Positions 53,222 through 64,000 of a stretch of DNA of 64,000 nucleotides are shown here, one piece after another (position 1 is the stretch's first letter; the number at the start of each line of letters is the position of its first letter). Source of the stretch: Methylobacterium sp. J-090 (GTDB taxonomy: Bacteria > Pseudomonadota > Alphaproteobacteria > Rhizobiales > Beijerinckiaceae). The translations under genes were made by a program, and so were the position numbers. The notes below the pieces were generated by a model. It saw only the letters and a program-made list of their open reading frames with translations. It was not told where the DNA came from and did not search any database. The stretch spans positions 124,001 through 188,000 of the forward strand of contig NZ_JAKSXV010000082.1 in assembly GCF_022829345.1 (NCBI RefSeq), given 5' to 3'.

Positions 53222-54697
53222 TCAATGCCCTGAGGCAAGGGCCGCGCCGGGTTTGTCGTGGGTGGCGAGGCGCTCCACCATCGACGCCGTGGCGGGGTTC
53301 ATGCCGACGACCGCGACGGGCACGCCGTGGCGGCGGAACTTCAGCACGACGCGGTCGAGGGCGTTGATTCCGGTGATGTCCCAGAAGTGCGCTGCCGAGA
53401 GGTCGATGACGAGGCCGTCGAGATCCTCCTCGCGAAAGTCGAAGGCGGCGTGGAAGGCCTCGGCCGTGGCGAAGAAGATCTGCCCCGTCACCCGGTAGGT
53501 CCGTGTCGTGCCGGTGCGCTCGGAGCCGGCGGCGAAGAACCGCGTCACCTTGTGGGCGAAGAACAGGCCGCTCAGCACCACGCCGAAGAGCACGCCCCGG
53601 GCGAGGTCGTGGGTCGCCACCACCACCGCCACGGTGCCGAGCATGACGAGGCTCGAGCTCTTCGGGTTCGTCGTCAGGGCGACCAGCGAGCGCCACTGGA
53701 AGGTGTTGATGGAGACCATGATCATCACGGCGACGAGGGCCGCCATGGGGATCTGCGCCACGTAGGGTCCGAGGACGACGATGAGGAACAGCAGGAACGC
53801 GCCCGCCCACAGGGTCGAGAGCCGGCCGCGCCCGCCCGACGAGACGTTGATCACCGACTGGCCGATCATCGCGCAGCCGGCCATGCCGCCGAAGCACCCG
53901 GCGGTGATGTTGGCGAGGCCCTGGCCGGCGCATTCGCGGTTCTTGTCCGAGCCGGTATCCGTCATCTCGTCGAGGATGGCGGCCGTCATCAGGCTCTCCA
54001 GCAGCCCGACCATGGTGAGGGTGAGGGCGTAGGGCAGGATGATCCGCAAGGTCTCCAGGGTCAGTGGCACCTGCGGCAGGGCGAAGACCGGCAATTCGGT
54101 GGGGAGTGCCCCCATGTCGCCGACCCGGTGGATCGGAAGACCGAGCACCATGGCGACGGCGGTCAGCAGCACGATCGTCACCAGCGGCGACGGCACCGCC
54201 TTGGTGAGGTACGGCAGGCCGTAGATCAGCGCGAGGCCGATGGCCGTCATGGCGTAGACGGTGGGGCCCTGCCCCAGCAGTTCGGGCATCTGCGCCAGGA
54301 AGATCAGGATCGCCAGGGCGTTGACGAAGCCGGTCACCACGGAGCGCGAGACGAAGCGCATCAGGTTGCCGAGCTTCAACGCTCCGGCACCGATCTGAAG
54401 GAAACCCGTCAGGATCGTGGCGGCGAAGAGGTGGCCGAGGCCGTGCTCCTTCACCAGGGTCACCATCACCAGGGCCATGGCGCCGGTGGCCGCCGAGATC
54501 ATCGCCGGGCGCCCGCCCGCGAACGCGGACACCACGGCGATGCAGAACGACGCGTAGAGGCCGACCTTTGGGTCGACTCCGGCGATGAGGGAGAACGCGA
54601 TGGCCTCGGGGATGAGGGCGAGCGCCACCACCGTCCCGGCCAGGAGTTCGCGCGTGATATCGGGAGCCCACTCGCTCCGCAGGTGTCGTCGGGTCAT
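53222..54697 (-). CDS. SulP family anion transporter with STAS domain
   Basis: About 491 residues. [19 protein letters not shown] and [19 protein letters not shown] are the first helices of SulP transporters; the last 100 residues ([40 protein letters not shown]) form a STAS domain. Substrates include sulfate, bicarbonate and dicarboxylates. ATG 54697 is taken as start, with the frame open to 54733. It lies upstream of edd on the same strand. Confidence 0.9.
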   Translation of the reverse strand: MTRRHLRSEWAPDITRELLAGTVVALALIPEAIAFSLIAGVDPKVGLYASFCIAVVSAFAGGRPAMISAATGAMALVMVTLVKEHGLGHLFAATILTGFLQIGAGALKLGNLMRFVSRSVVTGFVNALAILIFLAQMPELLGQGPTVYAMTAIGLALIYGLPYLTKAVPSPLVTIVLLTAVAMVLGLPIHRVGDMGALPTELPVFALPQVPLTLETLRIILPYALTLTMVGLLESLMTAAILDEMTDTGSDKNRECAGQGLANITAGCFGGMAGCAMIGQSVINVSSGGRGRLSTLWAGAFLLFLIVVLGPYVAQIPMAALVAVMIMVSINTFQWRSLVALTTNPKSSSLVMLGTVAVVVATHDLARGVLFGVVLSGLFFAHKVTRFFAAGSERTGTTRTYRVTGQIFFATAEAFHAAFDFREEDLDGLVIDLSAAHFWDITGINALDRVVLKFRRHGVPVAVVGMNPATASMVERLATHDKPGAALASGH

Positions 54698-55016
54698 GAA
54701 GAAGGTCCGTCCACCCCGCGCGCCGGGTCCCATGGGACGGCGTCGTCGGGGGATGCGTGAAGAGACACGCCGAAAGAGGGCGTGCCGATGCGAAGCAGGA
54801 TTTCGCGTGGTGAGCGGCCTACGGCGGCCCGAGACGGCAATACAGGCGTGCGCGATCCTTCAGCATGACCGGCTCATAGCATGGCGGCCTCATCATGCAA
54901 CTCGGCGCCGCCCCGCCCGATCTTTCCAGGAGACCTTGGACCTAAGTTTACGCAAAATGCAGGTGCTTTGTACGATAACAGGCGCGAATACCCATCGGAG
55001 CAGCCGATTCGTCCTG

Positions 55017-56218
55017 ATGCAGACCGAAATCGAGGCCAATCCACGCCGTCCCTGGTACGATCTGCGCTTGGCGGCGGCCCTCGAGGACCGGTTCCAGGTC
55101 GAGCAGGCCCAGCGCTCGGGCGCCTATCTCCGGTCGTGGCTGCTGGTCTTCGTCCTGTTCAACATCCTTTCGCTGAAGCTCGACTTCGATGCGTTCGGCC
55201 CGGAGGCCTTCGCGGTTCCCGCCGTCCTCACCCTCGGGGTGTTCGTACCCCTGACCGGCATCGGTATCCTGCTCCTGCACGGGCAGCCCTCGCCCCTGCG
55301 CCGGACCGTCGTGGTGACGCTCGTGAGCCTCACGGACATGCTCATCGTCCTCAACAGCGCCCGGATCGTGCCGGCCGAGCACGCCAACGTCTACATCGTC
55401 CTCGCGGTGATCGTTCCCCTGGTGGTGGGCCTCATCGCCGACCTGTCGTTCCGGCACAGCCTCGTCTTCTGCGGCACGGCCTTCGCGGCCTATGGCGGTT
55501 GGGCGATCTGCATCCCGCCGGTCGACGTGGTCGGAACCGGCCTGCCCGTCCTCGTGGCCTGCCTGATCCTCGTGCCGATCAAGGGCAGCTATTCACGCGA
55601 GCGCCAGGAGAAGCGGGCCTTCGTGCTGCGGCACGCTTTGGAAGCGGCCAATGCCCGCCTGACGGTCCTGTCGACAACCGACGCCCTGACCGGACTGGCC
55701 AACCGGCGCGTCTTCAACGACGCCCTGGCCGAAGCGTGGAACGGGGTCGGCGGCGAGCCGGGCTGGTGCGCCGTGGTGGCCATCGACATCGACCATTTCA
55801 AGCGCCTCAACGATCTGGCCGGCCACCCCGAGGGCGACCGCTGCCTCGTGGCCGTCGCAGCCGCCCTCGACGGGCCGACCCGGGCGGCCGGGGGGCTGCT
55901 CGCCCGCTACGGCGGCGAGGAGTTCATGGCCTTCTTCCCGGGGGCGACACCCGAGGAGGCCCTCGATTTCGGCGAGCGTCTGCGCGTCGCCGTCGAGCGG
56001 TTGGCGTTCCGTTCCGGCCGGGACGGGTCCGCCTGGGTCGCGAGCGTCAGCATCGGCGTCACCGCCGCACACAGCGTGACCGGTGCCTGCGGTGTCGGGC
56101 CGGGTCACCTTCTGACCACCGCCGACGCGGCGCTCTACCGCGCCAAGCGCCGAGGCCGGAACTGCGTCGAGGCCCTGCCGATCCGGGTGGAGACGGCCAA
56201 CGGCGATTCCGGACCCGC

Positions 56219-56240
<22 letters not shown>
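55017..56240 (+). CDS. Membrane-bound diguanylate cyclase (GGDEF)
   Basis: About 407 residues. Six predicted helices (about 45-195) form a membrane sensor, followed by a GGDEF domain starting at DALTGLANRRVFND with RYGGEEFMAFF as active site; the GGEEF variant is active in many enzymes. It makes cyclic di-GMP from two GTP. The start is uncertain: ATG 55017 and ATG 54957 are both possible and neither has a good ribosome site. Its 3' end overlaps the convergent ABC exporter gene by 22 bases. Confidence 0.88.
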
Positions 56241-58090
<1,850 letters not shown>

Positions 58091-58183
58091 CTTTTTTCCG
58101 ATATCCGGTTGCGTCAGCGACTCTTCAGCTAGGCGGTCGCCTGCCCCTGCCAACCGGGGGGCGATGCCGCACGAGGATTTCCC

Positions 58184-58651
58184 ATGCTCCGCCTCGCCCT
58201 GTACCAGCCCGATATCCCGCAGAACACCGGCACGCTGCTGCGCCTGGCCGCCTGCCTCGGGGTCGCCGTCGAGATCATCGAGCCGGCGGGGTTCGACGTG
58301 TCCGACCGGCACCTGCGCCGCTCGGGCCTCGACTACCTCGACCACGTGGCGGTCACGCGGCACCGTTCGTGGAGCGCGTTCGAGGGGTGGAGGCGGGAGG
58401 CGGGCCTCCGCCTCGTGGTGGCGACGACGCAGGGCGCCCTGCCCTATTGCGATCTCGCCTACCGCCCCGGCGACTGCCTGCTCATGGGCCGTGAATCGGC
58501 CGGTGTGCCCGACGCGGTCCACGCGGCGGCCGACGCGCGGGTGGTGGTGCCGATCCGGCCGGGGATGCGCTCCCTCAACGTCGCCGTCTGTGCCGCGATG
58601 ATCCTGGGGGAAGGGCTGCGGCAGACGGGAGGCGTCTCCAAGTCTGTTTGA
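58184..58651 (+). CDS. trmL: tRNA (cytidine/uridine-34-2'-O)-methyltransferase
   Basis: 155 residues of the SPOUT fold. LYQPDIPQNTGTLLRLAACL at the N terminus and LLMGRESAGVPD with RSLNVAVCAAMILGEGL at the C-terminal knot are TrmL signatures. It methylates the wobble base of leucine tRNAs. GAGGAT precedes the ATG. The stop codon falls inside an inverted repeat that leads to the next gene. Confidence 0.95.
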   Translation: MLRLALYQPDIPQNTGTLLRLAACLGVAVEIIEPAGFDVSDRHLRRSGLDYLDHVAVTRHRSWSAFEGWRREAGLRLVVATTQGALPYCDLAYRPGDCLLMGRESAGVPDAVHAAADARVVVPIRPGMRSLNVAVCAAMILGEGLRQTGGVSKSV

Positions 58652-58687
58652 ACGTCGTGCATAAACGCACTTGAACATCGTTCAAAC
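58646..58687. promoter_or_regulatory. Nested inverted repeat upstream of the PspA-like gene
   Basis: GTTTGAACG (58646-58654) and CGTTCAAAC (58679-58687) form a 9-bp perfect inverted repeat. Inside it are GTGC/GCAC (58657-58670) and a third TTGAAC half-site at 58671-58676. It covers the trmL stop and ends about 50 bases before the next start. It could be an operator with three half-sites or an RNA hairpin. It lacks a T-tract. Confidence 0.5.
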
Positions 58688-58739
58688 TGTGGCACCTTTC
58701 CCTGGCGACGGCCGTGACCGTCCCACGGGAGACAGCCCC

Positions 58740-59417
58740 ATGTTCAACCTGTTCCGAACACTCGCCCGGGGCGCCGCCGCCCAGGCCCGGGAAGACCTCA
58801 TCGACCGCAACGCGCTGCTCATCCTCGATCAGCAGATCCGCGAGACCCGAGCCTCCTTGGAGCGCAGCCGCCTGGCCCTGGCCTCGGCCGTCGCCGGTGA
58901 CAAGGCCGAGGCGCGCCGCCTCGCCGAGGTGGAGGCCCGCACCACGGACCTCGAGGAGCGCGCGGTTGCCGCCCTCGACGCCGGCCGCGAGGATCTGGCC
59001 CGCGAGGCCGCCGACGCCATCGCCGAACTGGAAGCCGAGGCCGAGGCGGTTCGCACGGCGCGGACGCGGTTCGCCCGGGAACTCACCCGCATCCGCGCCG
59101 TGGTGGCCGACGCCACCCGCCGGCAGGCCGAACTGGAACGCGGCCGGCGCATCGCGGCGGCGGCCGAGTCCGCCCGCCGCCTCGGCGTCGCCGCCGCTCC
59201 GGAGGACCGTGCCACCCTGCGCGAAGCCGAGGCGACCCTGGCCCGCCTGCGCTCCCTTCAGAGCGAGGCTGCCGACACGGAGGCGGCCCTGGCCGAAGCC
59301 GAGCCCGGCGCCGACATCGCCGAGCGCCTGGAGCGTGAGGGATTCGGGAAAGCCACCCGCCCGACGGGCAGCGCGGTGCTCGAACGCCTGCGCCGCCGTT
59401 CGACTGCCGAAGTTTGA
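58740..59417 (+). CDS. PspA/IM30-like coiled-coil protein
   Basis: 225 residues, almost entirely charged alpha-helix with long coiled-coils (Ala, Glu, Arg rich). MFNLFRTLARGAAAQAREDL at the N terminus, as an amphipathic helix, fits PspA-like membrane-stress proteins that bind and protect the inner membrane. Sequence match to classical PspA is limited. GGGAGA precedes the ATG. It is followed by a YiaA-like membrane protein gene and probably shares a transcript with it. Confidence 0.7.
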   Translation: MFNLFRTLARGAAAQAREDLIDRNALLILDQQIRETRASLERSRLALASAVAGDKAEARRLAEVEARTTDLEERAVAALDAGREDLAREAADAIAELEAEAEAVRTARTRFARELTRIRAVVADATRRQAELERGRRIAAAAESARRLGVAAAPEDRATLREAEATLARLRSLQSEAADTEAALAEAEPGADIAERLEREGFGKATRPTGSAVLERLRRRSTAEV

Positions 59418-59444
59418 TCCCCCTCCAGACCAAGGACCACCCCC

Positions 59445-59717
59445 ATGTCCAACGAAACCACGCAGCATTCCGGCGCCTGGGTCGCCTTCACCTACGCGTC
59501 GTTCCTCGGCGCCGCCCTGATGGTGGCGCTCGGCATTCTGTTCATGCCCATCGACATCTGGATGAAGGGCTACTTCGCCATGGGGGTGATCATGCTGGTC
59601 CAGTCCTGCATCACCGCCACCAAGACGGTGCGCGACGTCCACGAGGGCCGGCGCATGGTCAACCGCATCGAGGACGCCAAGACCGAGCGGCTGCTGATGT
59701 CGGTGGGCAAGGATTGA
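59445..59717 (+). CDS. YiaA/YiaB-type two-helix membrane protein
   Basis: 90 residues with two membrane helices ([20 protein letters not shown] and [20 protein letters not shown]) and the connecting WMKGYF, matching the yiaAB two-helix domain. Function is unknown. It lies 27 bases after the PspA-like gene, which suggests a membrane-stress unit. Its stop codon falls in a 15-bp tandem repeat. Confidence 0.85.
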   Translation: MSNETTQHSGAWVAFTYASFLGAALMVALGILFMPIDIWMKGYFAMGVIMLVQSCITATKTVRDVHEGRRMVNRIEDAKTERLLMSVGKD

Positions 59718-59749
59718 GCGGGCAAGGATTGAGCGGGCAAGGGTCGAGG
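59705..59749 (+). repeat. 15-bp tandem repeat across the YiaA-like stop codon
   Basis: The unit GGGCAAGGATTGAGC occurs at 59705-59719 and 59720-59734, followed by a degenerate third copy. The first copy encodes the last two residues and the stop codon of the YiaA-like gene. A 13-bp unit GCCCGCCCGGCGG also occurs twice in 59767-59800. No function is visible; replication slippage is the simplest explanation. Confidence 0.7.
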
Positions 59750-59817
59750 GCCACGGGCGATTTGAAGCCCGCCCGGCGGCGATTGACGCCCGCCCGGCGG
59801 GATGGGACATCGGGGCC

Positions 59818-60744
59818 ATGCAGCGCCCCGACACGCCCTTCACGCCCCTGCCCGAGCCCGAACTCGACGCCCTCAAGCGCGAGGCGACGGCGTGGTTCAC
59901 CACCCTGCGCGACCGCATCGTCGCCGCCCTGGAGGGCCTGGAGGACGAGGCCACCGGCTCGTTCCACCCGGACGCTCCGGCCGAGGCCGGACGCTTCGAG
60001 AAGACACCGTGGGAGCGCACCGACCATACGGGAAAACCCGGCGGCGGCGGCACCATGGCGATGCTGAAGGGCCGGGTGTTCGAGAAGGCCGGCGTCCACG
60101 TCTCGGCCGTGCACGGCGAGTTCGCGCCGGAGTTCCGCGCGCAGATGCCGGGCGCGGCGGAGGACCCGCGCTTCTTCGCCACCGGCATCTCGCTCATCGC
60201 GCATCCGTGGAACCCGAACGCGCCGACCGTCCACATGAACACCCGGTTCGTCGCCACCACCCGGACGTGGTTCGGCGGCGGCGCCGACCTGACGCCGGTC
60301 CTCGACCGCCGCCGCACCCAGGACGATCCCGATACCCTCGTCTTCCACGCCGCGATGAAGGCCGCCTGCGACGCCCACGCGCCGGCCGCCGACTACGCCC
60401 GCTACAAGGCCTGGTGCGAGGAATATTTCTATCTGCCGCACCGCAAGGAGCCGCGCGGCATCGGCGGCATCTTCTACGACTATCACTGGACCGGAGACCC
60501 GGCCGCCGACCTCGCCTACACCCGCGACGTGGGCGGGGCCTTCCTGAACGCCTATCCGGCGATCATGCGGGCCAACATGGGCACGCCGTGGACCGAGGAG
60601 GACCGGCTGGAGCAGCAGGTCCGGCGCGGGCGCTACGTCGAGTTCAACCTGCTGCACGACCGCGGCACCATCTTCGGCCTGAAGACCGGCGGCAACGTCG
60701 CCTCGATCCTGTCGTCCCTGCCGCCGACCGTGCGCTGGCCGTGA
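59818..60744 (+). CDS. hemF: Oxygen-dependent coproporphyrinogen III oxidase
   Basis: 308 residues, normal for Hem[53 protein letters not shown] and [20 protein letters not shown] are diagnostic. It converts coproporphyrinogen III to protoporphyrinogen IX, a step in haem and also chlorophyll synthesis, with oxygen. Its stop overlaps the next gene's GTG start (GTGA). Confidence 0.96.
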   Translation: MQRPDTPFTPLPEPELDALKREATAWFTTLRDRIVAALEGLEDEATGSFHPDAPAEAGRFEKTPWERTDHTGKPGGGGTMAMLKGRVFEKAGVHVSAVHGEFAPEFRAQMPGAAEDPRFFATGISLIAHPWNPNAPTVHMNTRFVATTRTWFGGGADLTPVLDRRRTQDDPDTLVFHAAMKAACDAHAPAADYARYKAWCEEYFYLPHRKEPRGIGGIFYDYHWTGDPAADLAYTRDVGGAFLNAYPAIMRANMGTPWTEEDRLEQQVRRGRYVEFNLLHDRGTIFGLKTGGNVASILSSLPPTVRWP

Positions 60745-61325
60745 GCGAGGACATCACGGACGACAATCGCGCGGTCGCCAGGACCCTGGCGCGAACCTTC
60801 GGCGGTGCGCCCGTGATCCGGCGCCACCGGGACGAGACCGGGCGCAGCCACGTCGATCTCCTCACCTGCCGCGACGCGCCGGCGGCAGGCGTGACCTCCT
60901 ACGCGACGGTCACCCTCGCCAACCACCCGATCATCCTCGACGGCGCGGAGTTTCCCGCCCGCGCCGAACTCGTGGGCGCCTGCGCGAGCGAGACGGAGAG
61001 GTTCGCCCACGTGCTCGCGGCCTGTGCCTTCCACGTCATCGACAGCGGCTGGTTCCTGGCGCCCGGCATCGTGTTTCCGGGCGTGGTGGCCGCCTCCGGC
61101 CTGTCCCGGACCCTGGCCCACGTGATGTTCGTGCTGCCGGCCCTGTGGCCGACGCCCATCGACACGATGGAGTTCGGCCCGCGCTCCGTGGCCTTCCTCA
61201 TGGCGGTGCCGATCTCGGCGGGCGAATACGCCTTCGCGCAGGACAAGGGCGGCGACGCCCTCGAGGAACTGTTGGCGGCCCACCGGAGCGACCCGTTCGA
61301 CATCCACCGGCCGTCGGTGGTCTGA
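60741..61325 (+). CDS. Suppressor-of-fused (SUFU) domain protein
   Basis: 194 residues. [20 protein letters not shown] and the later [20 protein letters not shown], ending in HRPSVV, fit the bacterial SUFU family; some members are immunity proteins in polymorphic toxin systems, most are uncharacterised. The start is GTG 60741, overlapping the hemF stop by 4 bases. A helicase gene begins 8 bases later. No toxin gene is nearby. Confidence 0.75.
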   Translation: MSEDITDDNRAVARTLARTFGGAPVIRRHRDETGRSHVDLLTCRDAPAAGVTSYATVTLANHPIILDGAEFPARAELVGACASETERFAHVLAACAFHVIDSGWFLAPGIVFPGVVAASGLSRTLAHVMFVLPALWPTPIDTMEFGPRSVAFLMAVPISAGEYAFAQDKGGDALEELLAAHRSDPFDIHRPSVV

Positions 61326-61333
61326 GGCGCGCG

Positions 61334-62455
61334 ATGACCGACACCCCCCTGCCCACCCGGTTCGCGCCCCAGCAGGACGCGGCCCTCAAGGCCATCGCGG
61401 CGTGGCGCCAGGGCGGGGGCGCCCAGGTGTTCCGCCTGTTCGGCTATGCCGGTACCGGCAAGACGACGCTGGCGCGCCGCATCGCCGACGACGTCGACGG
61501 CACGGTGGTGTTCGGCGCCTTCACCGGCAAGGCGGCCTCGGTGATGCGGTCCAAGGGCTGCCACGACGCGGCGACGATCCACAGCCTGATCTACCGCACC
61601 AAGGAGACGGAGGAAGGCGGCCCGGCCTTCACCCTCAACCGCACCGGGCCGATCTCGAAGGCCGAGCTCGTCATCATCGACGAATGCTCCATGGTGGATT
61701 CGGACCTCGGCAACGACCTCCTGTCCTTCGACAAGCCGGTGCTGGTGCTGGGCGATCCGGCGCAGCTGCCGCCCGTCCGCGGCGGCGGCTTCTTCACCGA
61801 GGCCGAGCCCGACGTGATGCTCACGGACGTCCACCGCCAGGCCGCCGACGATCCCATCGTCCGCATGGCGATGACGATCCGCGAGGGCGGCAAGCTCACC
61901 ATCGGGGAGTACGGGCGCAGCCGCGTGGTCGCGCGCCGCAGCCTCGACCCGAACGAGGTCATCGCCGCTGATCAGGTGCTCGTCGGCATGAACAAGACGC
62001 GGCGGCTCTACAACAACCGCCTGCGCGAGATCGCCGGCCACACCGATCCGATGCCGGCGGTGGGCGAGAAGCTCGTGTGTCTCAGGAACGACCGCACCAA
62101 GGGCCTCCTCAACGGCTCGACCTGGACGGTCCAGGCCCAGCGCGCGGCGCAACGCCCCGACACGATCCGCCTCGACGTGGTGCCCGACGACGACCCGGCG
62201 CTCCGCCGCCGCCCCGTGGACATCAAGGTGCTGCGCGCGGTGATGTCCGGCTCGGAGGAAGAAATCCCGGCCTTCCTCCGCCGCGAGACCGACGAGTTCA
62301 CCTACGGCTACGCCCTCACCGTCCACAAGGCGCAAGGGTCGCAATGGGACAGCGTGGTGCTGTTCGACGAATCCTTCGCCTTCCGCGAGCACCGGGCGCG
62401 GTGGTTGTACACGGGCCTGACGCGGGCGGCGGAGGCGATCACGGTGGTGGTGTAA
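61334..62455 (+). CDS. Dda/RecD-like superfamily 1 DNA helicase
   Basis: 373 residues, short for a helicase. Walker A GYAGTGKTT (37-45), Walker B LVIIDECSMVD, motif III LVLGDPAQLPPV and a C-terminal UvrD-like YALTVHKAQGSQWDSV with LYTGLTRA are all present. It is closest in plan to phage T4 Dda and RecD2 5'-3' helicases, lacking other domains. The role is probably replication restart or repair. ATG 61334 lies 8 bases after the SUFU gene. Confidence 0.88.
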   Translation: MTDTPLPTRFAPQQDAALKAIAAWRQGGGAQVFRLFGYAGTGKTTLARRIADDVDGTVVFGAFTGKAASVMRSKGCHDAATIHSLIYRTKETEEGGPAFTLNRTGPISKAELVIIDECSMVDSDLGNDLLSFDKPVLVLGDPAQLPPVRGGGFFTEAEPDVMLTDVHRQAADDPIVRMAMTIREGGKLTIGEYGRSRVVARRSLDPNEVIAADQVLVGMNKTRRLYNNRLREIAGHTDPMPAVGEKLVCLRNDRTKGLLNGSTWTVQAQRAAQRPDTIRLDVVPDDDPALRRRPVDIKVLRAVMSGSEEEIPAFLRRETDEFTYGYALTVHKAQGSQWDSVVLFDESFAFREHRARWLYTGLTRAAEAITVVV

Positions 62456-62467
62456 CCGGGTCGCGCG

Positions 62468-63052
62468 TCAGGCGGCGGTTGTCCGCTTCAGGAACCTCAA
62501 TGCGCCCAGCGTGACGATTGAAGGGATCAGTGACAGCGCCAGCGGACCCGAGGCGAGGAGGGACGTGAAATCCGGGCGCATGGCTTGTGACAGACCAGAA
62601 GACGACTGCATCGTCGTCGCGATCTTCAGGAGACCGATCGAATTCATCGTCACGTTCTTCGCGCTGTTCTTCGACAGTCGATCGCGGTCATCCCGGGTCT
62701 TCTTGATCGCTTCTCCCTCATTGCTGTGATTGAACGATCCGATTCCAGGAATGAGATCCTGCGCCAACGGGACGATAAATTGCCCATTGCTGGAAATCCT
62801 GAACTTTACCAAGGGAGAAGCTTGGTCGATTCGGAATGCGATTTCCCGCTCATTGAACTTCGGACTCCGGAGCCGCTGTTCGCAGATCTTGGAAAATTCG
62901 TGATTCGCGTCGTCAGGCCCATTGCCGATCTTGGTCGCTATCGCTTCGGTCGGGTCGCAGCCCTTGGAAATGACACCCGCTGCGGCCTGTATTTCGGAGG
63001 ACGCCTTGTCAGAAGCCTTCTGCAAACTGGAAGTGACCGAGTCCGACGACAT
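62468..63052 (-). CDS. Orphan protein with a C-terminal membrane helix
   Basis: 194 residues. The N-terminal half is polar and Ser/Lys-rich (two Cys), and the last 30 residues contain one hydrophobic helix (LLASGPLALSLIPSIVTLGA) followed by a basic tail, as in tail-anchored proteins. I do not recognise it. Composition is AT-richer than its neighbours. The ATG at 63052 follows a close GGAGGGG ribosome site; a TTG at 63073 is also in frame. It converges on the helicase gene. Confidence 0.5.
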   Translation of the reverse strand: MSSDSVTSSLQKASDKASSEIQAAAGVISKGCDPTEAIATKIGNGPDDANHEFSKICEQRLRSPKFNEREIAFRIDQASPLVKFRISSNGQFIVPLAQDLIPGIGSFNHSNEGEAIKKTRDDRDRLSKNSAKNVTMNSIGLLKIATTMQSSSGLSQAMRPDFTSLLASGPLALSLIPSIVTLGALRFLKRTTAA

Positions 63053-63220
63053 CAACCCCTCCACGCTCGACAACCGGCTCCTTCTCGAAAGACGCGATCC
63101 GTTGTGGGTCCTTCATACCTTTGGACTCGGAGGCCAGCAACGCCACTGTGACTCTCGGACTCTCGGAGGTCGGTCACCACTCGTCAGGGCAGGGTACCGA
63201 GACGGGACGCGCCCGGACAC

Positions 63221-64000
63221 CTACGCCGCCTCCGGAACACGTATCCGCGCGGTGATCGCCGCGAGGGTCTCGGTGGTCAGACGCTCGACCTCCGCAAGCG
63301 TTTCGAGCTCGGGCAGATCGGCCCGCGTGCGGGCCCCCTCCTCCACGGCGGCGAGGCACGACGCCAGCGCCCGGCCGCCGATGTTCAGGCTCATGGATTT
63401 GAGGCTGTGCGCGGCGCTGGCGAGTGCGGTCGCGTCCCCTGCCGCGCGGGCCGCCGCGATCTCGGCGAGCGCCGTTGGGGCGTGCTCGGCATAGAGGGAG
63501 ACGATGCGCTCGGCGAACCCGCTGCCGGCGCTGAGCGCCATCTCGACGAGGCCGCCGACGACCTCCTCGTCCAGTAGGGTATCGGAGGCGGGCGCCGCGA
63601 GCATGGGCTCAGGCGCGTCCTCCGACAGGCCCGTCCCCTCGGGCGAGAGGAAGTTCGACAGCATGGCGGCGAGCGCCGCCAGGGTGAAGGGCTTGGTCAG
63701 GGTGCCGTCCATGCCGGCGTCGCGCCACGCCTCGGCCGCCGTGCCGACGACGTGGGCGGTGAGCGCCACGATGGGGACCCGCCGGCCGGACGCCGCCTCC
63801 TCGGCCCGGATGGCGCGGGCGGCGTCGTAGCCGTCGAGCACCGGCATGCTGCCGTCCATGAGCACGAGGTCGAATTTTTCCGCGCGGGCTGCCTCTACGG
63901 CCTGCTTCCCGTCCACGACGGTGACGATGCCGGTGATGCCGCAGCGCGCCAGCGCCTCGCAGGCGACCTCGCGGTTGACGGCGCTGTCGTCGGCCACCAG
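63221..64000 (-). CDS. Receiver plus HPt domains, end of a hybrid sensor kinase (cut by window edge)
   Basis: About 260 residues visible; the frame continues beyond 64000. A receiver domain with phospho-acceptor Asp in VLMDGSMPVLDGYDAAR and conserved Lys in TLTKPFTLAAL is followed by an HPt domain with the phospho-His in SAAHSLKSMSLNIGG. Such tails belong to hybrid histidine kinases of the BarA/ArcB kind. Kinase and sensor parts lie outside the window. Confidence 0.88.
   Translation of the reverse strand: MVADDSAVNREVACEALARCGITGIVTVVDGKQAVEAARAEKFDLVLMDGSMPVLDGYDAARAIRAEEAASGRRVPIVALTAHVVGTAAEAWRDAGMDGTLTKPFTLAALAAMLSNFLSPEGTGLSEDAPEPMLAAPASDTLLDEEVVGGLVEMALSAGSGFAERIVSLYAEHAPTALAEIAAARAAGDATALASAAHSLKSMSLNIGGRALASCLAAVEEGARTRADLPELETLAEVERLTTETLAAITARIRVPEAA

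Noticed and set aside
58680..58700. Sigma-54 promoter for the PspA-like gene
   Set aside because: A TGGCAC hexamer is present, but the GC pair needed at -12 is two bases out of register.

Overview
The window is high-GC DNA from an alphaproteobacterium, most likely a methylotrophic member of the Hyphomicrobiales (Rhizobiales) such as Methylobacterium or Methylorubrum. The evidence is gene content: mesaconyl-CoA hydratase of the ethylmalonyl-CoA pathway, an alphaproteobacterial sdhCDAB order, a type 2 ArgC, DUF2794 and DUF1674 proteins, Entner-Doudoroff genes and a MauG-like dihaem peroxidase. The genus is inferred from these genes and was not tested by a search. Most of the window is ordinary chromosomal backbone. 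Both ends cut through genes: an ABC transporter on the left and a hybrid sensor kinase on the right.

Region by region. 1-2.5 kb: end of an SbmA/BacA-type ABC exporter, then a terB-cidA-lrgB operon and tRNA-Thr(CGT). 2.5-8.1 kb: an AT-richer accessory patch with two sugar-type methyltransferases and a two-domain GT61 glycosyltransferase. 8.1-13 kb: a secreted RTX matrixin metalloprotease directly behind a GGDEF-EAL membrane protein. 13-18 kb: an amicyanin-like cupredoxin, a polytopic membrane protein, a dihaem peroxidase, argC and a basic DUF5872 protein. 18-22 kb: a tandem GT2 glycosyltransferase and an SLC13 permease. 22-26 kb: the succinate dehydrogenase operon, with a VapBC toxin-antitoxin pair lodged between sdhA and sdhB. 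26-31 kb: an RND efflux pump. 31-35 kb: L,D-transpeptidase, TSUP permease, mesaconyl-CoA hydratase, YggT protein and tRNA-Ala(CGC). 35-38 kb: a sugar-acid MFS permease plus galactarate dehydratase behind two near-identical palindromes. 38-43 kb: rsmB, an SdhAF4-like protein, a cupin, a second L,D-transpeptidase, bluB, DUF2794 and ybhL. 43-48 kb: ybbP-ybbA, divergent tesA and thpR. 48-55 kb: an orphan amino-acid binding protein with a DctA-type symporter, eda-edd and a SulP transporter. 55-64 kb: a diguanylate cyclase, an ABC exporter, trmL, a PspA-like protein, a YiaA-like protein, hemF with a SUFU protein, a Dda/RecD-like helicase, an orphan membrane protein and a receiver-HPt module.

The central-metabolism genes fit a strict aerobe that uses organic acids and C1/C2 compounds: succinate dehydrogenase and a candidate assembly factor, mesaconyl-CoA hydratase, Entner-Doudoroff enzymes, galactarate uptake and dehydration, and dicarboxylate or amino-acid import. 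The most unusual signals are four. A structured leader precedes bluB, in which the 5' arm of an intrinsic terminator is exactly complementary to a segment about 135 nt upstream, giving a candidate transcription attenuator or riboswitch. The VapBC pair sits inside the sdh operon and overlaps the sdhB start codon. A pair of palindromes lies about six helical turns apart before the galactarate operon. The AT-rich glycan patch lies next to a tRNA.
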